Shown here: positions 9,011 through 17,668 of the stretch, piece by piece
How the letters are laid out: the number at the start of each line of letters is the position of its first letter
Numbering within the stretch: position 1 is the first letter of the stretch
Assembly (NCBI GenBank): GCA_948585895.1
Contig: CAPBNZ010000002.1
Coordinates: forward strand, 6,857 to 57,597
Reading direction: 5' to 3'
Source of the DNA: an uncultured Clostridia bacterium
Lineage (GTDB): Bacteria; Bacillota; Clostridia; TANB77; CAG-508
DNA: 50,741 nt
Notes under the pieces: model-generated
Database searches by the model: none
Told to the model about the DNA's origin: nothing
The model's input: only the letters and a program-made list of their open reading frames with translations
Made by a program: the position numbers and the translations under genes

Positions 9011-12000
9011 GTGGACGAATTAGATATTTTTAATAAATTAAAAATAGGCGTAGCATCTGATGAAAAGATAAGAGAATGGTCAAAAGGTGAAGTAAAAAAG
9101 CCAGAGACAATCAACTACAGAACATTAAAACCAGAAAAAGATGGACTATTTTGTGAAAGAATATTTGGACCAACCAAAGACTGGGAATGTCATTGTGGTA
9201 AATATAAAAGAGTAAGATATAAAGGAATCGTGTGTGACCGTTGTGGTGTTGAAGTAACCAAAGCAAAGGTTAGACGTGAAAGAATGGGACATATTGAACT
9301 AGCAGCACCAGTAGCACATATTTGGTATTTTAAAGGAATTCCAAGTAGAATTGCTTTAATGTTAGATATTTCACCAAGAAATTTAGAAAAAATTATTTAT
9401 TTTGCTTCCTATGTAGTAACAGACAAAGGGACATCAGGACTTGAAACATGCCAAGTATTAAATGAAAAAGAATACCATGAAGCAGAAGAAAAATATGGAA
9501 GAGGTTCTTTTAAAGCTAGAATGGGAGCAGAAGCATTAAAAGAATTATTAGAACAAGTAGATTTAGATAAATTATCTACACAAATAAGAAAAGAATTAGA
9601 AAGTGCTAGTGAACAAAAGCGAGTAAAATTAGTAAAAAGATTAGATACGGTAGAAGCATTTAGAATTTCTGGAAACAGACCAGAATGGATGATTATGCAA
9701 GTCGTACCAGTTATTCCACCAGAGCTTAGACCTATGGTACAATTAGACGGTGGTAGATTTGCAACATCAGACTTAAATGACTTATACAGAAGAGTTATCA
9801 ACAGAAATAATAGATTAAAAAGACTATTAGAATTAGGAGCACCAGAAATCATTGTAAGAAATGAAAAAAGAATGCTTCAGGAATCAGTTGATGCACTAAT
9901 TGATAATGGAAGAAGAGGAAGACCAGTAACAGGAGCAGGAAACAGACCTTTAAAATCTTTATCTGATATGTTAAAAGGAAAACAAGGACGTTTCCGTCAA
10001 AACTTGCTAGGAAAACGTGTTGACTATTCTGGACGTTCCGTTATCGTAGTAGGACCAGAGCTAAAAATTTACCAATGTGGACTTCCAAAAGAAATGGCAG
10101 TTGAATTATTCAAACCATTTGTTATGAGAGAATTAGTAGGAAGAGGAATTGCACAAAATATTAAAAATGCAAAAAGAATGGTAGAAAGATTAAGACCAGA
10201 AGTATGGGGAATTTTAGAAGAAGTAATAAAAGACCACCCAGTTATGCTAAACCGTGCGCCTACCTTACATAGACTTGGTATTCAAAGCTTTGAACCAGTA
10301 TTAGTAGAAGGAAGAGCTATCAAGCTTCACCCATTAGTTTGTGAAGCATTCAATGCAGACTTTGACGGTGACCAAATGGCTGTGCATCTACCATTATCAC
10401 CAGAAGCACAAGCTGAGTCAAGATATTTAATGTTATCAACAAACAATTTATTAAAACCACAAGATGGTAAACCAGTTGCTGTACCTAGACTAGACATGAT
10501 TCTAGGAGCTTACTACTTAACCATGGTTTTAGATGGAGAAAAAGGAGAAGGAAAATACTTCAAAGACCCAGAAGAAGCTATTATGGCATTCGAAAATCAT
10601 GATGTAGGAATTCACGCTAAAATTTTTGTTAGAATAGAAAAAGAAATAGATGGAGAAATCAAAACCAAAAAAATCGAAACCAGTGTTGGTAGAATTATTT
10701 TTAATAGAGGAATTCCACAAGATTTAGGATTTATTGATAGAGAAAAAGACCCATTCCAATACGAAATTGATTTTCCAGTTATGAAAAAAACAATGGGAGG
10801 AATTATTGAAAGGGTTATTAGAACACATGGCTTATCAGAATCAGCAGAAGTAATTGACTATATTAAAGCATTAGGCTTCAAATATTCAACTTTAGCAGGA
10901 ATTACTTTCTCTATGGATGACGTTCAAGTGCCAGCAGCCAAAAAAGACTTACTAGAAGAAGCTGATAAAAAAGTTGAAACCATTAGAAAGCAATATGCAA
11001 GAGGTTTAATTACAGATGAAGAAAGATATAATGTAGTGATTAATGTGTGGGAAGACACAACTAAAAAAGTAAGTCGTGCCATGGAAGAAAACTTTGATGA
11101 ATTAAACCCAATCTATATGATGGTTAAATCAGGAGCCCGTGGTAACATGAACCAATTAAGGCAAATTGCAGGTATCAGGGGACTTATGGCAAGTACAACA
11201 GGTAAAGCAGTTGAAATTCCAATTAAATCATCTTTTGCAGAAGGATTAGATGCTTTGGAATACTTTATCTCAGCCCATGGAGCACGTAAAGGACTTTCTG
11301 ACACAGCACTTAGAACAGCTGACTCAGGATACTTAACCAGAAGATTGGTAGACGTAGCACAAGATATCATTGTTAGAGAAGAAGACTGTGGAACACATGA
11401 TGGAATTGTTGTATATGACATAAAAGATGGAAACCAAATTATTGAAAAAATGCAAGAAAGACTATTAGGAAGATTTAGCATAGAAGATGTAATTCATCCA
11501 GAAACAAAGAAGATAATTGTAGACAAAAATACAATGATAACAGAAGCTATGGCAGAAGAAATTGTAAAGGCAGGAATCGAAAAATTAAAAGTACGTTCTG
11601 TATTAGGATGTCGTTCAAAGCATGGTGTATGCCAAAAATGTTATGGTATGGGATTAGCAAGACGTGACTTAGTAGCCATTGGAGAAGCTATTGGTATTAT
11701 TGCAGCACAATCTATTGGTGAACCAGGTACACAGCTTACAATGAGAACGATTCACTCTGGTGGTGTAGCAGGTGTAGCAGATATTACACAAGGTTTACCT
11801 AGGGTAGAGGAATTATTTGAAGCAAGAAAACCAAAAGGATTAGCAATTATTTCAGAAATTGATGGTAAAGTGAAAATTAAAGAAACGAAAAAGAAAAAAG
11901 AAGTTGTTGTAACTTCAAATGACAATGCAAAAACTTACACCATACCATTTGGTTCTAAAATGAAAGTAAGAGATGGTGACTTAGTAGAAGCAGGAGAAGC

Positions 12001-12556
12001 CTTAATAGAAGGTTCTATCAATCCAAGTGAAGTGCTAGAAATTAAAGGTCCAGAAGGCGTATATGAATACTTAATTTCAGAAGTACAAAAAGTATATAGA
12101 AACCAAGGTGTTGACATTAATGATAAGCATATCGAAGTAATTGGAAGACAAATGCTTAAAAAAATTAGAGTAGAAGACAATGCAGATACTGACATGTTCC
12201 CAGGATCACTGATTGATATGTATGAATTTGAAGATAAAAACAAAGAAGCAATAGAAAACGGAAAACGACCAGCAACAGGTAAGAGAGTATTACTTGGTAT
12301 TACCAAAGCATCACTTGCAACAGACAGTTTCCTATCAGCAGCATCTTTCCAAGAAACAACAAGAGTATTAACCGAAGCAGCTATCAAAGGAAAAACAGAT
12401 GACTTAGTGGGATTAAAAGAAAACGTTATCATAGGAAAACTAATACCAGCAGGTACAGGAATGCAAAAATACCAAAATATTCATATCAATACAGAAGAAG
12501 AGTTAGAACAAGTAGTAGATGAGTCTCGGAGAATGAAACAAAAGGGACAGACATAA
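9011..12556 (+). CDS. rpoC: DNA-directed RNA polymerase subunit beta'
   Basis: 1181 residues from the GTG start at 9011, chosen because GGGAGGAAAG precedes it and the product begins MDELDIFNKLKIGVAS like other beta' subunits; the longer in-frame start at 8948 adds 21 unrelated residues. Visible: N-terminal zinc ribbon CHCG...CDRCG (about 60-80), KQGRFRQNLLGKRVDYSGRS (about 323-342), the catalytic NADFDGD (about 448-454) holding Mg2+, and the second zinc site CRSKHGVCQKC (about 867). The final codons contain the only CGG of the gene (12527). If CGGA there is read as one codon, as proposed for three other genes in this window, the protein ends ...DESGE at 12536 instead of ...DESRRMKQKGQT. Which end is used cannot be decided by eye. 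Confidence 0.97.
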   Translation: MDELDIFNKLKIGVASDEKIREWSKGEVKKPETINYRTLKPEKDGLFCERIFGPTKDWECHCGKYKRVRYKGIVCDRCGVEVTKAKVRRERMGHIELAAPVAHIWYFKGIPSRIALMLDISPRNLEKIIYFASYVVTDKGTSGLETCQVLNEKEYHEAEEKYGRGSFKARMGAEALKELLEQVDLDKLSTQIRKELESASEQKRVKLVKRLDTVEAFRISGNRPEWMIMQVVPVIPPELRPMVQLDGGRFATSDLNDLYRRVINRNNRLKRLLELGAPEIIVRNEKRMLQESVDALIDNGRRGRPVTGAGNRPLKSLSDMLKGKQGRFRQNLLGKRVDYSGRSVIVVGPELKIYQCGLPKEMAVELFKPFVMRELVGRGIAQNIKNAKRMVERLRPEVWGILEEVIKDHPVMLNRAPTLHRLGIQSFEPVLVEGRAIKLHPLVCEAFNADFDGDQMAVHLPLSPEAQAESRYLMLSTNNLLKPQDGKPVAVPRLDMILGAYYLTMVLDGEKGEGKYFKDPEEAIMAFENHDVGIHAKIFVRIEKEIDGEIKTKKIETSVGRIIFNRGIPQDLGFIDREKDPFQYEIDFPVMKKTMGGIIERVIRTHGLSESAEVIDYIKALGFKYSTLAGITFSMDDVQVPAAKKDLLEEADKKVETIRKQYARGLITDEERYNVVINVWEDTTKKVSRAMEENFDELNPIYMMVKSGARGNMNQLRQIAGIRGLMASTTGKAVEIPIKSSFAEGLDALEYFISAHGARKGLSDTALRTADSGYLTRRLVDVAQDIIVREEDCGTHDGIVVYDIKDGNQIIEKMQERLLGRFSIEDVIHPETKKIIVDKNTMITEAMAEEIVKAGIEKLKVRSVLGCRSKHGVCQKCYGMGLARRDLVAIGEAIGIIAAQSIGEPGTQLTMRTIHSGGVAGVADITQGLPRVEELFEARKPKGLAIISEIDGKVKIKETKKKKEVVVTSNDNAKTYTIPFGSKMKVRDGDLVEAGEALIEGSINPSEVLEIKGPEGVYEYLISEVQKVYRNQGVDINDKHIEVIGRQMLKKIRVEDNADTDMFPGSLIDMYEFEDKNKEAIENGKRPATGKRVLLGITKASLATDSFLSAASFQETTRVLTEAAIKGKTDDLVGLKENVIIGKLIPAGTGMQKYQNIHINTEEELEQVVDESRRMKQKGQT
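12524..12530 (+). other. TCT-CGGA site near the end of rpoC (possible recoding site)
   Basis: This is the only in-frame CGG of rpoC. A +1 move here gives GAG TCT GGA GAA TGA. Unlike the other three CGGA sites there is no conserved downstream protein to prove the shift. Confidence 0.35.
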
Positions 12557-12574
12557 AATGTTTCATTAGAATAG

Positions 12575-12603
12575 GATAGGCGTAGTACATACGCCTATTT
12601 TTT
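12575..12603 (+). terminator. Intrinsic terminator after rpoC
   Basis: ATAGGCGTA, loop GTACA, TACGCCTAT, then a run of seven T. Confidence 0.92.
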
Positions 12604-12749
12604 TGCAATAGAAAGATAAATAAGTCGTTCGATACAACAAAATACATCCCACAAAAAACGCATCAAAAAGAACAAAAAGATTTAGTTATGCCAGTTTTGT
12701 TCTGCCTTTTTACCTGTTGTATTTTTATGATAAAAAATATTAGAAAACA

Positions 12750-12778
12750 TTGCATAATCAAATAAATTATAGTATATT
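12750..12778 (+). promoter_or_regulatory. Promoter for the LamG-domain protein gene
   Basis: TTGCAT, 17-base spacer, TATATT, about 55 bases before the start codon at 12834. Confidence 0.5.
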
Positions 12779-12833
12779 AAAAACAGATTGATAAAAATTA
12801 GTAAATGAAAACAAAAGATAAAGTGAGGGAAAT

Positions 12834-14642
12834 ATGAACAAAGCAAACAATCTAAAATTAGGAATGAGTGCCAATAAGGGAATTACACTAATTGCATTAA
12901 TTATTACCATTATTGTACTTTTTATATTAGCAGAAATTGCAATGATTACACTAACAGGAGAAAATGGGATATTGAATAGAACCAATGAGGCAAAAGTAAA
13001 AAACGAAAAAGAACAAGCAAGAGAAAAATTACAGCTAATATTAAATGACCTAATCATTGAAAAGAAAACAAACAACAATTATGATGATGAAGTGTATACA
13101 GAAAAATTAAAAAGAGAAGGAATAGAAATAATAGAAACCAACATAGAAGTAGAAAAAACCATAGATACAGTAAAAGTAGATGGATGGAAATTCCAAATAG
13201 ATAGAGATAATTTAAAAATAATAAAAGACTTAAATGAGAAGGAGCCAGAGCAATCCGAGGAAGCAGAAGATGCCATTCCATCCTATGTATCAGAAGGACT
13301 AATTGTATTGTATGATGGAATCAATAATACAGGCGAAGGTCATAGTGATACAGCAACTACATGGAAAAATCTAGCTCCTATATCAGAACAAAATGTTGAA
13401 GAAGCAAATAATGGATGGTTAATGAACATACAGCAAGGTCAAACAAGTGGATGGAAAAATAACTGTTTAACATTAGATGGAATTGATGACTGGGTAAAGA
13501 TGTCGCCATTAAGCTATCAAAACATGACAATTGAAATTGTAGCAAAATCATTAAGTTATAAAGAAGGGAATCAGAATTTATATATAGCAAACCTTCAAAG
13601 AGGTGGCATGATGATTGGAGTGGCGACAAATGCTTATTTAGTAGGGGAAGTCAATGTTAGTGGCACGTATTATGATGTATTTTCAGAAAAAGAAGTAATA
13701 AATAATAAAATTTACTCATTGTCTACAGGATATAATGGAGAAAACATTTATTTTTCAGTAGATGGAGACATAAAGAAAAATAATGTAACTGGAGTGGTTA
13801 AAGAACCAGATGACAATACTGTGTTTGCCTTAGGAGTAAATCCAGATAGTAATGGCTATGAAGGTATAACTAGCAACATAGAAATATATTCTGTTAGAAT
13901 TTACAATCGTTGTCTTACAGAAGAAGAAATACAAAAAAATTGTGAAATAGATAAAAAAAGATATCATATTAAACAATCAGAAGAACTTCCACCTTTAGGA
14001 TATGTAACAAATGGGTTACAGGTATTATATGATGGAAAAAGAAACACACCTTATGGATATAACAAAGGAGCTACACGATGGAGAGATTTAAGTGGGAATC
14101 AAAGAGATACTTCGGTAATCAATACAGCTGGATGGGATAATCATGCTTTAGTATTTAAAGGAGGTCAATTTGCACAAATAGCGAACATGAACTATAGTAA
14201 TATTACAATGGAAGCTGTAGTGGAATCTAATCAGCCACAAGGAACAACTGGGTATATAATAAGTAATATTGAATCTGGTGGTTATGGAATATTCTCATGG
14301 GGACCATTTGTAAATGGTGGAATTATCCATGTAAATGGTGGTTATCAGAACTGTGTAGAAGGTGTAACAAACCAATCTGGTGCCAAGTGTGCTGTTTCTG
14401 TATCATATGATGGAAATAAATTTGTTAGTATTCAAAATGGAAGTAAATTTGAGAAAAACTTACCAGGAACTATGAAAATGTCAAGTGTACCACTATCATT
14501 AGGATATAATCCAGAGAAATATGGTGGGGGATTAGAATACTTTTATGGAAAAATTTATGCCATTAGGGTTTATAATAGAGCATTAACCCAAGAAGAAAAA
14601 AATACCAACTATGAAATAGATAGACAAAGATTTGAAATATAG
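12834..14642 (+). CDS. Prepilin-like surface protein with two LamG-type domains
   Basis: 602 residues. The N-terminus has a type IV prepilin pattern: short basic leader, cleavage-like Gly in NKG-ITLIALIITIIVLF (about 18-32), then LTGENGILNRTNEAK, which is common in clostridial pilin-like proteins. A charged helix (about 50-85) and a linker lead to two homologous units of about 200 residues. These begin at YVSEGLIVLYDG (about 149) and YVTNGLQVLYDG (about 390), and each ends in IYSVRIYNRCLTEEE or IYAIRVYNRALTQEE, typical of concanavalin A-like LamG_3 folds. The likely role is a surface-displayed glycan- or protein-binding pilin-like adhesin. It is monocistronic, with its own promoter and terminator. 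The Glu at position 5 of classical pilins is not present. Confidence 0.8.
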   Translation: MNKANNLKLGMSANKGITLIALIITIIVLFILAEIAMITLTGENGILNRTNEAKVKNEKEQAREKLQLILNDLIIEKKTNNNYDDEVYTEKLKREGIEIIETNIEVEKTIDTVKVDGWKFQIDRDNLKIIKDLNEKEPEQSEEAEDAIPSYVSEGLIVLYDGINNTGEGHSDTATTWKNLAPISEQNVEEANNGWLMNIQQGQTSGWKNNCLTLDGIDDWVKMSPLSYQNMTIEIVAKSLSYKEGNQNLYIANLQRGGMMIGVATNAYLVGEVNVSGTYYDVFSEKEVINNKIYSLSTGYNGENIYFSVDGDIKKNNVTGVVKEPDDNTVFALGVNPDSNGYEGITSNIEIYSVRIYNRCLTEEEIQKNCEIDKKRYHIKQSEELPPLGYVTNGLQVLYDGKRNTPYGYNKGATRWRDLSGNQRDTSVINTAGWDNHALVFKGGQFAQIANMNYSNITMEAVVESNQPQGTTGYIISNIESGGYGIFSWGPFVNGGIIHVNGGYQNCVEGVTNQSGAKCAVSVSYDGNKFVSIQNGSKFEKNLPGTMKMSSVPLSLGYNPEKYGGGLEYFYGKIYAIRVYNRALTQEEKNTNYEIDRQRFEI

Positions 14643-14684
14643 TAGTGCTACTTTAATTCTATGAGGTGTTAGCTAGAAAAACAA

Positions 14685-14715
14685 AACAGATATAAAGCAT
14701 GATATCTGTTTTTAT
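14685..14715 (+). terminator. Intrinsic terminator after the LamG protein gene
   Basis: AACAGATAT and ATATCTGTT stem with an 8-base loop, followed by TTTTTATT. Confidence 0.85.
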
Positions 14716-14749
14716 TGTACGTACTCCTTTGTTCTTGAAGTTATTTTGC

Positions 14750-14778
14750 TTGACAAATAGCCTATTTGCTAGTAAAAT
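14750..14778 (+). promoter_or_regulatory. Promoter for the gdpP-rplI-dnaB cluster
   Basis: TTGACA, 17-base spacer, TAAAAT, 60 bases before the gdpP start. The REP-like copy at 14793 lies in the leader. Confidence 0.75.
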
Positions 14779-14792
14779 AGAATAAGACAAAA

Positions 14793-14822
14793 TGTCACCA
14801 AATAAACCCGGAACTAGTGGGG
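14793..14822 (-). repeat. REP-like element, copy 1 (gdpP leader)
   Basis: Read on the minus strand it contains CACTAGTTCCGGGTTTA followed by TTTGGTGACA. It shares the core GTTCCGGGTTTA and the end TGGTGACA with the copy at 19006, and most of both with the copy inside tilS. It sits between the promoter and the ribosome site of gdpP. Confidence 0.7.
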
Positions 14823-14837
14823 TAAAGGAGAAAATTT

Positions 14838-16847
14838 ATGCAAAACAATAGCAGAAAAGTTTTAGATACATTAGTATCTAGAACAAAGATATACTTAACA
14901 ATCATATTCTTTTTGCTTGTTTTTATATGTATTAGGAGTGCTTATATGATATTGCCATCTATAGGCATCTTTGTGCTTATCGTACTATATAGTTATTATA
15001 CAAACAATAAAAGAAGAAGTGAAATATCAGAGACTTTACAAGACTTAACATTAACAGTAGATTCCGCAGCAAAAACAAGTCTAATTAATTCTCCATTTCC
15101 ATTAGTTATATTAGAAGCAGATGGAAACATAGTATGGAGAAGTTCAAAATTCACTTCTGAATTTGCAAATGTTGACATTAACACTTATATTAAAGACATA
15201 AGTATCGATATTAAGCAGAAAATAGAAAATACACAGAAAAGTGATAATAGTCAAGACATAGAAAAACAAATAGAAATCAATCAAAAAATCTACCGAATTG
15301 TTGGAAAATATATGAATGCCAAAAAAGGTAAAAAAGGATATAGAGTCATTTTATATTTCATCGATGATACAGAGAATGTAAAATTACAAAAAGAATATAA
15401 AGATTCTAAATCTTGTGTGGGAATTATTATGGTAGACAACTATGAAGAAACGATGCAAAGATTAGAAAGTGAAGAAAGACCACAAGTAATAGCAGAAATT
15501 GATAAATATGTATATGAATGGACAGATCAAACAAATGGAATTTTAATTAAAACAGAAAAGGATCGATATATTTATTTCTTCGAACAAAGATATTTAAAAA
15601 GTGTAAAAGAAGATAAATTTAGTATATTAGATAAAATAAAAGATATTGACATGAAAGAAAAGGTACAATTTACATTAAGCATAGCCATATCCAATGAAGG
15701 AAGTACCGACAAAGAAAAATACAAATCAGCACAAGCAGCAATGGATATTGTTTTAGGACGTGGAGGAGACCAAGGCGTTATCAGAGAAAACGACATTTAT
15801 AAATTCTTTGGAGGAAGAGCACAGGAAGTAGAAAAAAGAACAAAAGTAAAGGCAAGAATTATAGCACAAGCATTAGAAAATCTAATAAAAGAATCTAAAA
15901 AAGTAATGATAATGGGTCATACCAATCCAGATATGGACTGTGTGGGAGCTAGTTTAGGTATTTATCGATTAGCTAAAACACTAGAAAGAAATGCTTATAT
16001 TGTAATGAATAACAAGGCATCAGCCTTAGAAGCATTTACCAAATCAATAGAAAAAGAAGAAGAATATGAAGATGTTATTATTAATAAAGAAGTCGCACTA
16101 GAAAATGTTGATGAAGAGACTTTATTAGTGATAGTAGATACCCATAAATTGAATTATGTGGAATCATCAGAACTATTGGAAAAGGTAAAAGAAATAGTCA
16201 TTATAGACCACCATAGAAGAAGTGCTGATTTTATTGAAAATGCTACTCTTACTTTTCAAGAAGTATATGCTTCTTCAGCGTCAGAGCTTGTAGCAGAACT
16301 TTTGCAATATGTAGAAGAAAAAATTGAATTAAAAACAATAGAAGCAGAAAGCTTGTATGCAGGAATTATGATGGACACTAAAAATTTTACATTTAAAACA
16401 GGAGTAAGAACCTTTGAAGCGGCAGCATACCTAAGAAGATGTGGAGTAGACATTATCCGAGTAAAAAAATGGTTTCAAAGTGACCTAAAAAGCTTTAACA
16501 AAATAGCTGAAATTGTGGGAAAAGCAGAGATAGTAAATGACAATATAGCCATTTCAGTTTATGAAGAAAAAGCTAAGGATGTTAATGTAGTTTGTGCAAA
16601 AGCAGCTGATGAGTTACTTACTATTAGTGATATAACAGCCTCTTTTGTAATGGGACAGTTGGGAGATAAAGTATGTATTAGTGGTCGCTCTATTGGTGAT
16701 ATCAATGTACAAGTTATATTAGAGAAACTAGGAGGTGGAGGGCATATAACCCTTGCTGGAGCCCAAGTAGAAGGAATGACGATAGAAGAGACGAAACAAG
16801 AACTAATAAACAGAATAAATGAGTATTTTTCAGAAATTGAAAATTAA
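14838..16847 (+). CDS. gdpP: Cyclic-di-AMP phosphodiesterase GdpP (DHH-DHHA1 family)
   Basis: 669 residues, the usual size. Two membrane helices (about 17-52) are followed by a degenerate PAS unit, a degenerate GGDEF unit (about 170-300, ending in the RGGDQGVIRENDIYKFFGG stretch) and the DHH phosphodiesterase. In that domain, MGHTNPDMDCVGASLG (about 358-373) and IVIIDHHRRS (about 454-463) carry the metal ligands. The DHHA1 domain ends with LGGGGHITLAGAQ (about 634-646). The family hydrolyses c-di-AMP to pApA. The order gdpP-rplI-dnaB is the classical Bacillota arrangement. RBS AAAGGAGA precedes the ATG. Confidence 0.95.
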   Translation: MQNNSRKVLDTLVSRTKIYLTIIFFLLVFICIRSAYMILPSIGIFVLIVLYSYYTNNKRRSEISETLQDLTLTVDSAAKTSLINSPFPLVILEADGNIVWRSSKFTSEFANVDINTYIKDISIDIKQKIENTQKSDNSQDIEKQIEINQKIYRIVGKYMNAKKGKKGYRVILYFIDDTENVKLQKEYKDSKSCVGIIMVDNYEETMQRLESEERPQVIAEIDKYVYEWTDQTNGILIKTEKDRYIYFFEQRYLKSVKEDKFSILDKIKDIDMKEKVQFTLSIAISNEGSTDKEKYKSAQAAMDIVLGRGGDQGVIRENDIYKFFGGRAQEVEKRTKVKARIIAQALENLIKESKKVMIMGHTNPDMDCVGASLGIYRLAKTLERNAYIVMNNKASALEAFTKSIEKEEEYEDVIINKEVALENVDEETLLVIVDTHKLNYVESSELLEKVKEIVIIDHHRRSADFIENATLTFQEVYASSASELVAELLQYVEEKIELKTIEAESLYAGIMMDTKNFTFKTGVRTFEAAAYLRRCGVDIIRVKKWFQSDLKSFNKIAEIVGKAEIVNDNIAISVYEEKAKDVNVVCAKAADELLTISDITASFVMGQLGDKVCISGRSIGDINVQVILEKLGGGGHITLAGAQVEGMTIEETKQELINRINEYFSEIEN

Positions 16848-16849
16848 CA

Positions 16850-16903
16850 ATGATGACAATCTAAAGTGTAAAAAGAATCAATTACACCTTAAATTGTCAT
16901 CAT
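16850..16903. repeat. 22-bp near-perfect inverted repeat after gdpP
   Basis: Arms 16850-16871 and 16882-16903 (outer part ATGATGACAAT / ATTGTCATCAT, inner part GTGTAA / TTACAC) match at 20 of 22 positions with a 10-base loop. It starts 2 bases after the gdpP stop. No T-run follows, so it is more like a REP/hairpin element or RNA-processing hairpin than an intrinsic terminator. Confidence 0.7.
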
Positions 16904-16944
16904 AGAGTATTTGCCAAAGGCTCGAAAGGGGAGAGAAAAGTTAG

Positions 16945-17169
16945 ATGAAAAATAAAAGAAACAAGAGAAGAAAAGGAGAAAGAGGTTCAATTACATTATA
17001 TGTCCTAGTAGCCATGCTATTTTTTATTACCATTCTTAGTATAAGCTATATTAACTATACCAATAAATTGAATAGCCAAGAAAAGCAGATACAAAAAATA
17101 CAAGATGAATATACCTTAAAAGAGGATGAAATAGAGCAAGTATATAATGAAACATTAAATAAAAATTGA
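16945..17169 (+). CDS. Small single-pass membrane protein (TadE/pilin-like N-terminus)
   Basis: 74 residues starting with ATG behind GGGGAGAG. A strongly basic leader (KNKRNKRRKGERG) is followed by one hydrophobic helix (SITLYVLVAMLFFITILSIS, about 18-37) and a charged, coiled-coil-like tail to residue 74. The RG-SITLY junction resembles the leader of small TadE/pilin-like proteins of clostridia. It lies between gdpP and rplI and its stop is 18 bases before the rplI start, so it is likely in the same transcript. Function unknown; it could be a minor pilin or a simple membrane-anchored coil. Confidence 0.7.
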   Translation: MKNKRNKRRKGERGSITLYVLVAMLFFITILSISYINYTNKLNSQEKQIQKIQDEYTLKEDEIEQVYNETLNKN

Positions 17170-17186
17170 TAGGAAGGTGTGAGAAG

Positions 17187-17633
17187 ATGAAAGTAATTTT
17201 AAAAGCAGATATAAAAGGGGTAGGAAAAAAAGACGAAGTAATCAATGCATCTGATGGATATGCTCGTAACTTTTTATTTCCAAAAAACCTAGCAATAGAA
17301 GCAAATAATGAAAATATGAGTCAATTAAAAGCAAAGCAAAATTCAGCCAAATTCCAAAAGGAACAAGAAAAAGAAGAAGCATTAAAAATAGCAAATAAAT
17401 TAGCTAATATGTTATTAAAAATAAAAGTAAAAGCAGGAGAAAATGGAAAAATATTTGGAGGAGTATCAGCAAAAGAAATTGCACAAGAACTTGAAAAAGA
17501 ATACAAAATAAAAGTAGACAAAAAGAAGATAGACTTAAAAGACACCATAAAAACATTAGGAACACAAATAATTGAAATAAAATTATTTGAGGGAGTCATA
17601 GGAAAACTAAAAGTTGATGTTATATCAGAATAA
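17187..17633 (+). CDS. rplI: Ribosomal protein bL9
   Basis: 148 residues, the standard length. The start at 17187 (MKVILKADIKGVGKKDEV) follows AGGAAGGTGTGAG; the longer in-frame start at 17166 adds unrelated residues. The signature NASDGYARNFLFPKNLA lies at about residues 24-40, then the long Lys/Gln-rich connecting helix, then the C-terminal rRNA-binding domain with GKIFGGVSAKEIAQ (about 88-101). It binds 23S rRNA near the L1 stalk. It sits between gdpP and dnaB as in Bacillus-type genomes. Confidence 0.97.
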   Translation: MKVILKADIKGVGKKDEVINASDGYARNFLFPKNLAIEANNENMSQLKAKQNSAKFQKEQEKEEALKIANKLANMLLKIKVKAGENGKIFGGVSAKEIAQELEKEYKIKVDKKKIDLKDTIKTLGTQIIEIKLFEGVIGKLKVDVISE

Positions 17634-17668
17634 ATTGCCAACAATATTGTAATGGCAGGAGGGTTAAA

